Below, in pieces: positions 1-7,852 of a stretch of 45,563 nucleotides of DNA. Numbering within the stretch: the first letter of the stretch is position 1; each line of letters starts with the position of its first letter. The stretch comes from Streptomyces sp. (GTDB taxonomy: Bacteria > Actinomycetota > Actinomycetes > Streptomycetales > Streptomycetaceae). The stretch is from NCBI RefSeq assembly GCF_019510245.1, contig NZ_JAEKKT010000199.1, positions 1 through 45,563 of the forward strand, given 5' to 3'. The notes under the pieces are model-generated. The model was not told where the DNA came from, did not search any database, and was given only the letters and a program-made list of their open reading frames with translations. The translations under genes and the position numbers were made by a program.

Positions 1-131
1 ACGCTCAAGATGGCGCACAGGCCAAGTGAAACTGCGCTGGCCCATGGGGCGAGCTTGAGCCGTGTGCATTGAAAGGTGCACGCACGGTTCTGAGGGGGCC
101 GGGGTGCAGTAATGCATCCCGGCTACCCGAC
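1..131 (+). mobile_element. 3' end of a group II intron (domains V and VI)
   Basis: Bases 57-90 form a 34-nt domain V. It has the AGC catalytic triad at 58-60, a G-U wobble opposite, a GAAA tetraloop at 71-74 and a two-base AC bulge at 80-81. Bases 98-123 form domain VI, an 11-bp stem closed by GUAA. A125 is left as the bulged branch-point adenosine, and GGG at 95-97 can pair with CCC at 126-128. The intron then ends in the usual AY dinucleotide (A130-C131). Translation resumes at 132 with the conserved TnpB sequence LYPDAGQR. The reverse-transcriptase ORF in domain IV and the 5' end would lie left of the window. The intron runs in the sense direction of tnpB, so splicing could restore the mRNA. 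Bases 1-56 would be domain IV and its linker. Confidence 0.85.
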
Positions 132-1334
132 TTGTACCCGGACGCCGGTCAGCGGATCGCCCTGGCGAAGACGTTCGGGTGCGCGCGCGTCGTGTTCAAC
201 GACTGCGTGCGCGCCCGCGAGGACGCCCGGAAGGCGGGCGATGTCTTCCCGAAGGCTGGCGAGCTGTCGAAGAAGCTGATCACGCAGGCGAAACAGACCG
301 TGGAGCGGTCCTGGCTGGGTGAGGTCTCCTCGGTCGTCCTCCAGCAGTCCCTGCGCGACGCCGACACCGCCTACAAGAACTTCTTCGCCTCCCTCAAGGG
401 CACCCGCAAGGGCCCGGGACTGGGCCCGCCCCGCTTCAAGTCCCGCAAGGACAACCGCCAGGCGATCCGGTTCACCGCGAACGCACGCTGGAAGATCACC
501 GACAGCGGACGGCTGGACCTGCCGAAGATCGGCGCGGTGAAGGTGAAATGGTCCCGCACCCTGCCTGCCGCTCCCACCTCCGTCACCGTGATCAAGGACG
601 CCGCGGGCAGATTCTTCGCCTCGTTCGTCATCGATACCGACCCCGCCGCCGACGCGGCAGCGATGCCCGACACCGGCCAGGCCATCGGCATCGATCTCGG
701 ACTCGCCCACTTCGCCGTGCTGTCCACCGGCGAGAAGATCGACTCCCCCCGGTTCCTGCGCCGGGCGGAGAAGAAGCTGAAGAAGGCCCAGCGCGAGCTG
801 TCCCGCAAACAGAAGGGATCCAGGAACCGCGAGAAGGCCCGCCTGAAGGTCGCCCGCGCCCACGCCAAGGTCACCGACGCCCGCAAAGAGTTCCACCACC
901 AGCTCTCCACCCGGCTGATCTCCGAGAACCAAGGGATCGCCGTGGAGGACCTGTCGGTGACGGGGCTGGCACGCACTCGGCTGGCGAAGTCCGTGCACGA
1001 CGCCGGCTGGTCGCAGTTCGTGGCCATGCTGGAGTACAAGGCGGCACGGTATGGACGCACTCTGGTGAAGATCGGGCGTTTCGAGCCGACCTCCCAGACC
1101 TGCTCAGCCTGTGGCGTGGTGGACGGGCCCAAAGCACTGTCCGTCCGGGAGTGGACCTGTGCCGCCTGCGGCACGACCCACGACCGGGACCACAACGCCG
1201 CACTCAACATCAAGACGGCCGCCGGACTGGCGGCATCGGCCTGCGGAGCGCCGGTAAGACCAGAACCCGTTCTGGCACAGCGCGTAGAAACAGGAAGCCA
1301 CGGATTCCCGACGACCGGAAACCGTGCCGCGTAG
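132..1334 (+). CDS. tnpB: TnpB RNA-guided nuclease, 3' exon (IS200/IS605 type)
   Basis: TnpB is an RNA-guided RuvC-type nuclease of IS200/IS605 elements and the ancestor of Cas12. This 3' exon holds nearly the whole protein. It shows a RuvC I aspartate in AIGIDLGLAHF (codon 693-695), a RuvC II glutamate in IAVEDLS (945-947), a four-cysteine zinc ribbon (CSACG ... CAACG) and a RuvC III DRDHNAA motif near 1182-1205. An upstream in-frame TTG at 69 is not a credible start, because bases 69-131 are intron RNA and give the unrelated peptide MKGARTVLRG. Normal family N-termini read roughly M-x-x-R-Y-x-F-R before LYPDAGQ, so only that short segment is missing, and it should lie in a 5' exon left of the window. 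No tnpA is visible. All catalytic motifs are intact. Without intron splicing the gene is broken. Confidence 0.85.
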   Translation: MYPDAGQRIALAKTFGCARVVFNDCVRAREDARKAGDVFPKAGELSKKLITQAKQTVERSWLGEVSSVVLQQSLRDADTAYKNFFASLKGTRKGPGLGPPRFKSRKDNRQAIRFTANARWKITDSGRLDLPKIGAVKVKWSRTLPAAPTSVTVIKDAAGRFFASFVIDTDPAADAAAMPDTGQAIGIDLGLAHFAVLSTGEKIDSPRFLRRAEKKLKKAQRELSRKQKGSRNREKARLKVARAHAKVTDARKEFHHQLSTRLISENQGIAVEDLSVTGLARTRLAKSVHDAGWSQFVAMLEYKAARYGRTLVKIGRFEPTSQTCSACGVVDGPKALSVREWTCAACGTTHDRDHNAALNIKTAAGLAASACGAPVRPEPVLAQRVETGSHGFPTTGNRAA

Positions 1335-1395
1335 CGGCACAGCAACCAGTCGGGAAGGCCAGAATCCTCGCCCTTCAGGGCGAGGAGCATGTCAA
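1324..1395 (+). mobile_element. IS right end with two hairpins, probable omega-RNA 3' scaffold
   Basis: Two strong hairpins lie at the end of tnpB. Arms 1324-1330 and 1334-1340 (7 bp, loop GTA) span the stop codon. Arms 1366-1373 and 1378-1385 (8 bp, loop TTCA) follow. The stretch ends in GTCAA at 1391-1395, which resembles the TCAA right border of IS605-type elements. In this family the tnpB 3' end encodes an omega RNA whose guide is the first bases beyond the border, here from about 1396 inside eccC. The boundary is inferred by resemblance; the left end is outside the window. Confidence 0.55.
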
Positions 1396-4300
1396 TGCGG
1401 GGTCGTCACCGTGACGTGCTCCCCGCTGCCCAGGTGCAGCATGCCCTTGCCCGGCTGGATCGGGCCGCCCACCATGGCCCGGGTGGTCCGGATGCCGATC
1501 AGCTCGCCGGAGCCGGACTCCTGGGGGGAGAGCAGGATGCCCCGGCGGGCCTTCTTGGCGTCCACCTGCCAGCCCGAGAAGCCGTCGCAGATCTCGTCCT
1601 CGTCACCGGCGATGACGACGGCGAGCCCCTCCTCGGTGCCACGCTCCACGATCCGCTTGAAGACGTCCTCGGCGTCGCAGTCGTCCAGCACCTCGGCGTC
1701 GTCGACCAGCACGACGATCGGCTCGGCCGGGGACGCCGACGACAGCACCTCCGTCAGCTCGTCCTCGTCCACGTCCCGCCCGGTGAATACCTTCAACACG
1801 CCTTCTCGACCCTCCAGTTCACGCAGCGGCGACTGCCGGGGCGCGGCGACGACGATCCGCACGCCGTTGGCGAGGTAGGAGCGGGCGAAGCCCAGCAGGG
1901 CCGTCGAGCGGCCGGACTTGGCGGGGCCGCCGATCACGAAGGCGGGGACGCCCTGCGCCAGGTCCGGTCCGAAGGCGGTGAGTTCGTCGCCGCCGACACC
2001 CACCAGGGCCCACAGCGGGGCGGCCGCCGCGGCCGGGGCCCGCATCGCCCAGGCCTCCTCGAAGGAGATCCGGCTGGGCAGCACGTCCACCCGGAACGGG
2101 CGCCGGGAGCGCTCCACCTGGGCGTCGCGGGCCTCGGCCGCCTCGCCGATCGCGACGATCGCCGCGTTCTGGCCCTGACCGGTGGTGTCCGCGGAGAGCA
2201 GCGCGAACTGCGTCTCGGCGGCCGTCTCGCTGCGGAAGGCGCGCCCGGGCGGGATCTCCTCGGGAACCTTGCGGGAGTTGATGTCCAGCATCGAGAAGTC
2301 GGCGCGGTCGGCGAGCCGCAGACCGTACTTGTCCTCGGTGAGGGAGGAGATCCGGCCGGCCAGGATCTGCCGGTCACCGGTGAGGACGAGATGGATGCCG
2401 ACGCTGGCGCCCTCCCGCATCATCACCATGATCTGGTCGGTGAGGTCACCGTGGTTCAGTTCGCCGAGGGTGGGCAGCCAGCCCTCCCAGCGGTCCAGCA
2501 GCAGCACGATGTGTGGCAGCCGCTCCGCCTCCGGTACGGCGGCCCGCTGCTCGCCGATGTCCGCGAACCCTCGGTCGGCGAGGAGCTCCTGACGTCGGCT
2601 CAGTTCGCCGGAGAGGCGGGCCATGAGCCGTTCCACCCGCTCGGTCTGGTTGCGGCCGACGACGGCACCGCAGTGCGGCAGCCGGGTCAGCGCGTTCAGC
2701 GCGCCGTTGCCGCAGTCGATGCCGTAGAGGTGCACGTCGGCACAGGAGTTGGTGCGGGCCAGCGAACCGGCGATGGTGCGCAGCACCTGCGAGCGTCCGG
2801 TGCGCGGGGCACCGGCGATGATGAGGTGCCCGAAGGTCGCGAAGTCGACGGCGACCGCGCGCCGGGCCTGGTCGGCGGGCAGGTCCTCGACACCGTACGC
2901 CGCGGCGGGCAGGGCGCCCTGCGCCTGGACGGCCGGCACGTCGTCGAGCAGCAGCATGTCGTCGAGGGCGGGCAGCCACGGCGAGTGCTGGGCGGGGATC
3001 CGCAGCGCGGTGTTGGCCTCGCGGACGGCGTCGACGAGCACCTTCAGGTCGGTGATCTCGTCGTCCTCCTTCGCCTCGGACTTCGGCTTGCGCAGCGCCG
3101 CCCGCCCGAGGTCCTGCCAGGACAGCGCCCCGGCCCAGGGCGCGAGCGTGGCCGGGTCCGCGGCCCCCGGCCGCCGTCCCCCGACCCGGCCCGACTGGAA
3201 GGGGATCAGCGAGGCGTGCCCGAGCCGGACGTACGCCCGTCCCGGCGTGCTCTTCGCGATGTGCCCGGCGTCGGGCGCGTCGATGACGTCGGTCGACTCA
3301 CCGGCATCGGTGACGCGCAGCGCGATCCGGAGGTTGGTGTTGGCGCGGATCTCGGGCGACACGACACCGGAGGGCCGCTGGGTGGCGAGCAGCAGGTGGA
3401 TCCCGAGCGACCGCCCTCGCTGGGCGATGTTCACCAGTCCCGTGACGAAGTCCGGCAGGTCGCGCACCATGGACGCGAACTCGTCGATGACGATGAGCAG
3501 TCGGGGGACGGGGGAGCGGGAGGGGTCTCTCCGGACGAGGTCCTGGTAGTCCTCGATGTCCTTGGCGTCGGCCGCGGCGAGGATGTGCTCGCGCCGCTTG
3601 AGTTCCGCCCCCAGCGACTCCAGCGCCCGCTCCACGAGGTGGGCGTCGAGGTCGGTCACCATGCCCACGGTGTGCGGCAGCTTCACGCAGTCCTTGAACG
3701 CCGAGCCGCCCTTGTAGTCGACGAGGACGAAGGTCATGTTCTCGGGGGTGTTGGCGACGGCCAGCGCGGCCACGATGGTCTGCAGCAGCTCGGACTTGCC
3801 GGAACCGGTGGTGCCGGCGATGAGCCCGTGCGGCCCGTCGCGCCGCAGGTCGATGCCGAACGGGCCGTCGTACGACTCGCCGATGACGGCCATGGTCGAC
3901 TGGCCGCCCATCCGCCAGCGCGCGGCGATCGCGTCCCGCGTGGGCGGTTCCAGCTGGAGCACGTCGAGCAGCCGGCTGGCCGCGGGCAGGGCGGAGTCCT
4001 CGCTCTCACCGCTGATGTCGCGGAGCGGGGAGAGCGAGCGGGCGAGCCGCCCGCACCAGGCGGCCGAGACGAAGTCGGGCCGCACGTTCCGCTTGCGCAG
4101 CGCCCCGCTCTGCTCGACGCGCAGCCGCAACTCCAGGTCCTGCGGCGCCTGTTCCTCGCCGCCGCTCTGGGGATGCCAGGCCTGGAAGGACGGGAAGCCG
4201 CCGACCGCCTGCTGCGCCACGGGCGCCGCTTGCGCGGCCTCCTTGACGGGCCGCGGCTCGGCGACGACGACGCCCTGGCACTCCCCGGGCAGGAACCGCT

Positions 4301-5963
4301 CCTCCTCGTCGAGGCAGAGGGAGCGGATGGCGACGCCGGGCCCCTCCTTGAGCAGCCGTACGACACCGGGCATGGACCGCAGCCGCCGGGACCCGTCCCA
4401 CACCACCACGATGTCCGGGTCGGAGAACGCCGGCCCGTCCGTCTTGCTCCGGCCGCCCTTCTGCAGGGCCTTCTGCCGTCCGTCGAGCAACTGGGTCAGC
4501 TCGCCGACGCGGGCGCCGACGGTCTCGGAGTCGGTGCCGATGAGGACGTTGACGTCCTGGCCGCCACCCGGCCGGGCGTGCGGCAACCACCGCACCCATT
4601 CCCAACGTTCACCGGCGTCGTTGTCGGTGAGCACGTAGAACTGCACGTCCATGGGGCTGTGCAGGACGGAGGTCTGGGCGACGGCCCACCGCCCCAGCGC
4701 ATGCGCCGAATCCCCCGGCCCGGCGATGCCGATCACCCCGAGGTCGCGCAGCGAAAGCCCCACCGGGGCGTCCTCGATGTACCAGCGGACCTTGCGCTTG
4801 TGCTCGTCCTGCTCGGGGTCGTCGAGCTCGACCTCGCTGGGCACCCGCCCGGTGCCGAACCGGATCAGCAGATGGTCCGCGTCCGTACGCCGCCGCTCCC
4901 ACAACCGGGTACGCGGCCCGGTCCCGTACGTCAGCACGGCCGCCGGATCCGGCACCGCCGCCCGCCGCTCGGACCGCTCCGCGACGAGCGCCTCCTGCGC
5001 CTCCCCCTCGATCCGCGCCTTGTGCTCCTTGTACTCCTTGAGCTGCTTGGCGTGCGACTTCCGCCCGTGCTTCTTGTCCATGAAGTAGTTGCCGAAGAGC
5101 ATGAGGGGGCTCATCAGCGCCATGATCAGGTAGTACCAGCGCCCGAACATCATCACGGAGACGACGGCGCCGACCAGCGGCAGCAGCGCCATCAGCCAGG
5201 GCAGCGGCCGGGCCTCGTAGTCGCCGGGCGGGTTGGGCAGCGAGAAGTGCGTCTGCCGTTCGGCGGGACGCAGCCGCGGGGGCCGGTTGTAGTCGAGCCC
5301 GGCACCGTCGTCGGACCACTTGAGCGCGGCGTTGGGCGGGGCGTACCCGGCGATCTCGAGGAGGGTGTTGCCGAGGGCGAGCTGTGAGTTGAGGGGCCAG
5401 TCGCCGCCGCTCTGCACCGTTTCCCCGTCCAGCCGCGCGTCTTCGGCATGTATCGCGACTTTGCAGGTGCCGTCGATGGCGATGGTGAGGGTGGCCGCGC
5501 GGGCGGGCAGTTCCGGGTCCTCGACGCGGAGGTGGGAGGCGGGTCCGGAGCCGATGTCGTACCGCCCGACGCCGAGCCGGTGCACGGCGCCGGCGGCGGG
5601 ACCCCCGGCGACCCGGAACTCGACGATGCCCGTGGGTTCACCGAGCAGGCACCCGGCGGGATCGTGGAGACTGACGACGACGCCGTCCCGCAGGGGCGAG
5701 CCGACGACGGTGGCCGCGGGGTCGAGGGCGTACCCGTCGACGTAGGCGAGCGGCCCGGAGACCCGGACGGCCGCGGCCTGTTGCCGATGCGCGCCGATGG
5801 GTATGACCTGGGCGCCGCCCGCACCGGGGTCCGGATATCCGAGACCGACCTGCCGGGCCAGCTCCCTTGCGACGTCACCGACGGTCGACTCCGGATCCGC
5901 GTCGAGCACCACGTCGGCGGTGGCACCGCCGACCGGATCGACGACGGTCAGACTCAGGCGCAC
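1392..5963 (-). CDS. eccC: EccC-type ESX/type VII secretion ATPase with FHA-like domain
   Basis: EccC is the membrane-bound FtsK/SpoIIIE ATPase that recognises WXG100 substrates and drives type VII secretion. About 1523 residues. A GTG at 5963 is chosen because GGGGGGA lies six bases upstream; a GTG at 5978 has no such site. The order is an N-terminal ubiquitin-like stretch, an FHA-like domain (about 110-205), two membrane segments (about 255-300) and three P-loop domains. P-loop 1, GTTGSGKS (about 716), is canonical and is followed by the Walker B LLIVIDEF. P-loop 2 is GAPRTGRS (about 1052) and P-loop 3 is GPAKSGRS (about 1348). Both replace the Walker lysine with arginine, consistent with non-hydrolytic, substrate-binding roles known for distal EccC domains. 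FHA fusion is typical of Firmicute EssC, not mycobacterial EccCa/EccCb. The stop codon abuts the IS right end and may come from it. Divergent from the WXG100 gene at 6210. Confidence 0.92.
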   Translation of the reverse strand: MRLSLTVVDPVGGATADVVLDADPESTVGDVARELARQVGLGYPDPGAGGAQVIPIGAHRQQAAAVRVSGPLAYVDGYALDPAATVVGSPLRDGVVVSLHDPAGCLLGEPTGIVEFRVAGGPAAGAVHRLGVGRYDIGSGPASHLRVEDPELPARAATLTIAIDGTCKVAIHAEDARLDGETVQSGGDWPLNSQLALGNTLLEIAGYAPPNAALKWSDDGAGLDYNRPPRLRPAERQTHFSLPNPPGDYEARPLPWLMALLPLVGAVVSVMMFGRWYYLIMALMSPLMLFGNYFMDKKHGRKSHAKQLKEYKEHKARIEGEAQEALVAERSERRAAVPDPAAVLTYGTGPRTRLWERRRTDADHLLIRFGTGRVPSEVELDDPEQDEHKRKVRWYIEDAPVGLSLRDLGVIGIAGPGDSAHALGRWAVAQTSVLHSPMDVQFYVLTDNDAGERWEWVRWLPHARPGGGQDVNVLIGTDSETVGARVGELTQLLDGRQKALQKGGRSKTDGPAFSDPDIVVVWDGSRRLRSMPGVVRLLKEGPGVAIRSLCLDEEERFLPGECQGVVVAEPRPVKEAAQAAPVAQQAVGGFPSFQAWHPQSGGEEQAPQDLELRLRVEQSGALRKRNVRPDFVSAAWCGRLARSLSPLRDISGESEDSALPAASRLLDVLQLEPPTRDAIAARWRMGGQSTMAVIGESYDGPFGIDLRRDGPHGLIAGTTGSGKSELLQTIVAALAVANTPENMTFVLVDYKGGSAFKDCVKLPHTVGMVTDLDAHLVERALESLGAELKRREHILAAADAKDIEDYQDLVRRDPSRSPVPRLLIVIDEFASMVRDLPDFVTGLVNIAQRGRSLGIHLLLATQRPSGVVSPEIRANTNLRIALRVTDAGESTDVIDAPDAGHIAKSTPGRAYVRLGHASLIPFQSGRVGGRRPGAADPATLAPWAGALSWQDLGRAALRKPKSEAKEDDEITDLKVLVDAVREANTALRIPAQHSPWLPALDDMLLLDDVPAVQAQGALPAAAYGVEDLPADQARRAVAVDFATFGHLIIAGAPRTGRSQVLRTIAGSLARTNSCADVHLYGIDCGNGALNALTRLPHCGAVVGRNQTERVERLMARLSGELSRRQELLADRGFADIGEQRAAVPEAERLPHIVLLLDRWEGWLPTLGELNHGDLTDQIMVMMREGASVGIHLVLTGDRQILAGRISSLTEDKYGLRLADRADFSMLDINSRKVPEEIPPGRAFRSETAAETQFALLSADTTGQGQNAAIVAIGEAAEARDAQVERSRRPFRVDVLPSRISFEEAWAMRAPAAAAAPLWALVGVGGDELTAFGPDLAQGVPAFVIGGPAKSGRSTALLGFARSYLANGVRIVVAAPRQSPLRELEGREGVLKVFTGRDVDEDELTEVLSSASPAEPIVVLVDDAEVLDDCDAEDVFKRIVERGTEEGLAVVIAGDEDEICDGFSGWQVDAKKARRGILLSPQESGSGELIGIRTTRAMVGGPIQPGKGMLHLGSGEHVTVTTPH

Positions 5964-6105
5964 GTTCCGTCCCCCCACACACCTAAAGCACCCAACACAT
6001 CAGTGCAAGTGACCTTAGCCGTCCATCCTTTCCCGGGTGCAACGGGATGAGCACGGTTCACGATTCCACCGCATGAGGACCGTGCGGTCGCACGCGTCAC
6101 CCCCG

Positions 6106-6144
6106 TAGGATCTTTGCTCGTGCGGACGCGGCCATGTCATGGCC
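6106..6144 (+). promoter_or_regulatory. Candidate promoter and 15-bp palindrome between eccC and the WXG100 gene
   Basis: TAGGAT at 6106-6111 is a good Streptomyces -10 hexamer, though no convincing -35 is seen. Downstream, GGCCATG (6130-6136) and CATGGCC (6138-6144) form a perfect inverted repeat around one T. In the 5' leader of the WXG100 gene it could be an operator for a dimeric regulator. Its binding protein is unknown to me. Confidence 0.4.
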
Positions 6145-6209
6145 ACGGGTCTGCACGGACAACGCCACGGGGGAAGGCCCTGAGGCCACACGAACGGGAG
6201 GGAGCCGTC

Positions 6210-6512
6210 ATGGCCGGCAAAGACACGGATCTCACATATGCCGAGATGGAGAAGGTCGCGGGCGACCTGATCAAGGACATGCACGAGCTTGAGGACAAGA
6301 TCAATAATGTCGCGAAGCGGGTCTCCGCGCTGGTGGAGAACGGCTTCACCACCCAGAGGGCCTCGGGGGCGTACGACGACTCCATGAAGGACTTCACGAA
6401 GGGAGCGACGAAGACGATCCAGGGCCTGCACGGGCTGTCCGACTTCCTGAAGAAGGCCAAGGAAGCGTACGAGCAGCTGGACGACTCGTTGGCGAAGCAG
6501 GCCAAGGGCTAG
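6210..6512 (+). CDS. WXG100-family protein (ESAT-6/EsxA-like), divergent from eccC
   Basis: Exactly 100 residues, helix-rich and charged, the size and composition of WXG100 secretion substrates that form helical-hairpin dimers exported by EccC. The ATG at 6210 follows GGGAGGGA. The turn between helices reads V-E-N-G-F-T where the family has W-x-G, so the tryptophan is missing. The C-terminal export signal YxxxD is present as Y-E-Q-L-D. It stands alone, with no second esx gene beside it, and is followed by a strong terminator. Its position across a divergent intergenic region from eccC is the best evidence that it is a substrate or structural component of this system. It might instead be an LXG-associated helical partner. 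Confidence 0.8.
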   Translation: MAGKDTDLTYAEMEKVAGDLIKDMHELEDKINNVAKRVSALVENGFTTQRASGAYDDSMKDFTKGATKTIQGLHGLSDFLKKAKEAYEQLDDSLAKQAKG

Positions 6513-6535
6513 TCACCTCGGCATGTGACGGGCCA

Positions 6536-6578
6536 CGTCGGTGCGATGGAGCGGTCGGCCATCGCACCGACGGGTTTT
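6536..6578 (+). terminator. Rho-independent terminator after the WXG100 gene
   Basis: Arms 6536-6549 and 6559-6572 form a perfect 14-bp GC-rich stem with a 9-nt loop, followed by GGTTTT. It starts 24 bases after the stop codon, so the WXG100 gene is probably a single-gene transcript. Confidence 0.85.
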
Positions 6579-6832
6579 GTGCGTACGTCTTCGTCCAACT
6601 CGTCGCGAACCGTTGAACTGAACCCTCGTGGGGTGACTGACCGCGAATGTACGCAGTTCTTTGGTGCACTGTGTTTCCGGGAGACGCGCACAGTAACCAC
6701 TTGTAACGCGTCCGCTGCAATGAAACGGCCGGTGGCGGTCGTACCTGCCCAGAGCAGTAGGCTCCGACGGCCGCATTGTCGGCGCGACTTGTGCGGCGCC
6801 GACTCAATCTGGGTTATTGGGGGATACCAGAC
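6579..6832 (+). promoter_or_regulatory. Leader region of type VII module A
   Basis: This gene-free stretch is less GC-rich than its surroundings. TAGGCT at 6758-6763 is a plausible -10 about 70 bases before the next start; no clear -35 was found. A GGGGGA ribosome site lies at 6819-6824. I see no RNA gene or mobile element here. Confidence 0.35.
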
Positions 6833-7150
6833 ATGTCCAAGGGTGATCTCGTCGTGAGCCTCGTCGGGCTCGATACCTTGGCGGGGCAACTGCGGTCGAT
6901 CAAGCAACGCATGGACGACACCGGCCAGGTTGACCGGAAGCTCGGAAACGGAGAGCTGGGTTCGAGCGCGGCATTCGACGCGATGGAAGACTTCATGCAC
7001 GGCTGGAAGGACGGCCGTAAGGAGATCGACGTCGGTCTTGAGAACGTGGCGAAGATGGCACAGGAGATCGTCGACAAGATGACCAAGCTCGACACGGATC
7101 TCCGGAACGCTGTCCGCAAGCACGAGAAGGAGGGCAAGGGTGGAAACTGA
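6833..7150 (+). CDS. Small helical type VII partner protein with W-K-x-x-R-K motif, module A
   Basis: 105 residues, predicted mostly helical, with a charged tail. The ATG follows GGGGGA at good spacing. The central motif is D-F-M-H-G-W-K-D-G-R-K. The same pattern D-F-x-x-x-W-K-x-x-R-K-x-x-x-x-G-L-E occurs in the 100-residue protein at 14408, so the two are paralogues and differ from the WXG100 protein at 6210. The YxxxD signal is degenerate here (M-T-K-L-D). It overlaps the next gene by 11 bases and so is translationally coupled to it. By analogy with the small alpha-helical Lap proteins that pair with LXG effectors in Firmicutes, I infer a targeting partner of the large protein encoded at 7853. 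The function is unproven. Confidence 0.75.
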   Translation: MSKGDLVVSLVGLDTLAGQLRSIKQRMDDTGQVDRKLGNGELGSSAAFDAMEDFMHGWKDGRKEIDVGLENVAKMAQEIVDKMTKLDTDLRNAVRKHEKEGKGGN

Positions 7151-7847
7151 GGCCCCCCTCGCTGATGAGCCCACGGCTGAGGACCCCTTTGCGGGAGCGG
7201 CCCCCGGGGACGTCATCGGCATCAACATCCAGGTCCCCAGCACCTGGTACGAGTTCGACGTCCACCCCGCCACGGTGAACCGCTCGATCCGAGAGGTCGT
7301 GGCCGAACGGGTCAAGCAGCGACCGGAACTGGCGGAGCACCAGGCGGACTTGGTCAAAACCCTGAAGAAGGTGGCTCGCGAGGCCCGGAAGGGCAACGTC
7401 GTCTACTCCGGCTCCATGTGCGAGATCGTCGACGGCGAGCCGATGGTGGCGAGCCTCACGGTCAGTGTGAACGCGGCCGTCAACGAGACCACCGGCGAGA
7501 CCGCCATCACCGGACTCGACACGCTCATGAGCGTCTTGGCGCCGATCGAGCCCGGCCGTCGGCCCACGGACCCCTGGCGCCGCGTGCGCCTGGTGGAACT
7601 GCCGGATGCCGGCCAGGCGGCACGCGCCGAAGGCATCGAAGACATTGAGATCCCCGACGACAACCGCAGCTACCGTGCCGTGATGATGCAGACGCTCGTC
7701 CCGTTCCCGGGCAGCAACCCGAAGGTCGCCGTCATCAGCGCCAGCACCCCGCAACTCGCCCTGGTCGAGCCCATGCTGGAGCTTTTCGACCTCATCACCA
7801 GCACCTTCCGCTTCGTCTACCGCGCCGACCCCGCCACGGAGAGCTGA
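7140..7847 (+). CDS. Type VII-associated protein, paralogue of the 16960 and 17577 products
   Basis: 235 residues, soluble, no signal peptide or membrane segment. The GTG at 7140 lies inside the end of the previous gene. After an acidic N-terminus it follows a pattern shared with the protein at 16960: a V-P-x-x-W strand, a helix ending near the phrase I-R-E-V-V, a run rich in charged helices, then strands with G-x-P-V/M-x-A-x-L, and a C-terminal segment in which a helix L-x-x-L-F-D precedes the end. I do not recognise a named domain. Its place between the helical partner gene and the large T7SS-signal protein in module A, and downstream of the large protein in module B, suggests a chaperone, adaptor or immunity role. 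This is inference only. Confidence 0.75.
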   Translation: METEAPLADEPTAEDPFAGAAPGDVIGINIQVPSTWYEFDVHPATVNRSIREVVAERVKQRPELAEHQADLVKTLKKVAREARKGNVVYSGSMCEIVDGEPMVASLTVSVNAAVNETTGETAITGLDTLMSVLAPIEPGRRPTDPWRRVRLVELPDAGQAARAEGIEDIEIPDDNRSYRAVMMQTLVPFPGSNPKVAVISASTPQLALVEPMLELFDLITSTFRFVYRADPATES

Positions 7848-7852
7848 GCTCA

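Noticed and set aside
69..131. TTG start at 69 for TnpB
   Set aside because: These bases fold as group II intron domains V-VI and the peptide has no similarity to TnpB; the family sequence begins at 132.
1389..5387. Very long plus-strand open frame opposite eccC
   Set aside because: It is the antisense shadow of eccC in GC-rich codons; the composition is arginine/glycine/histidine-rich with no domain.
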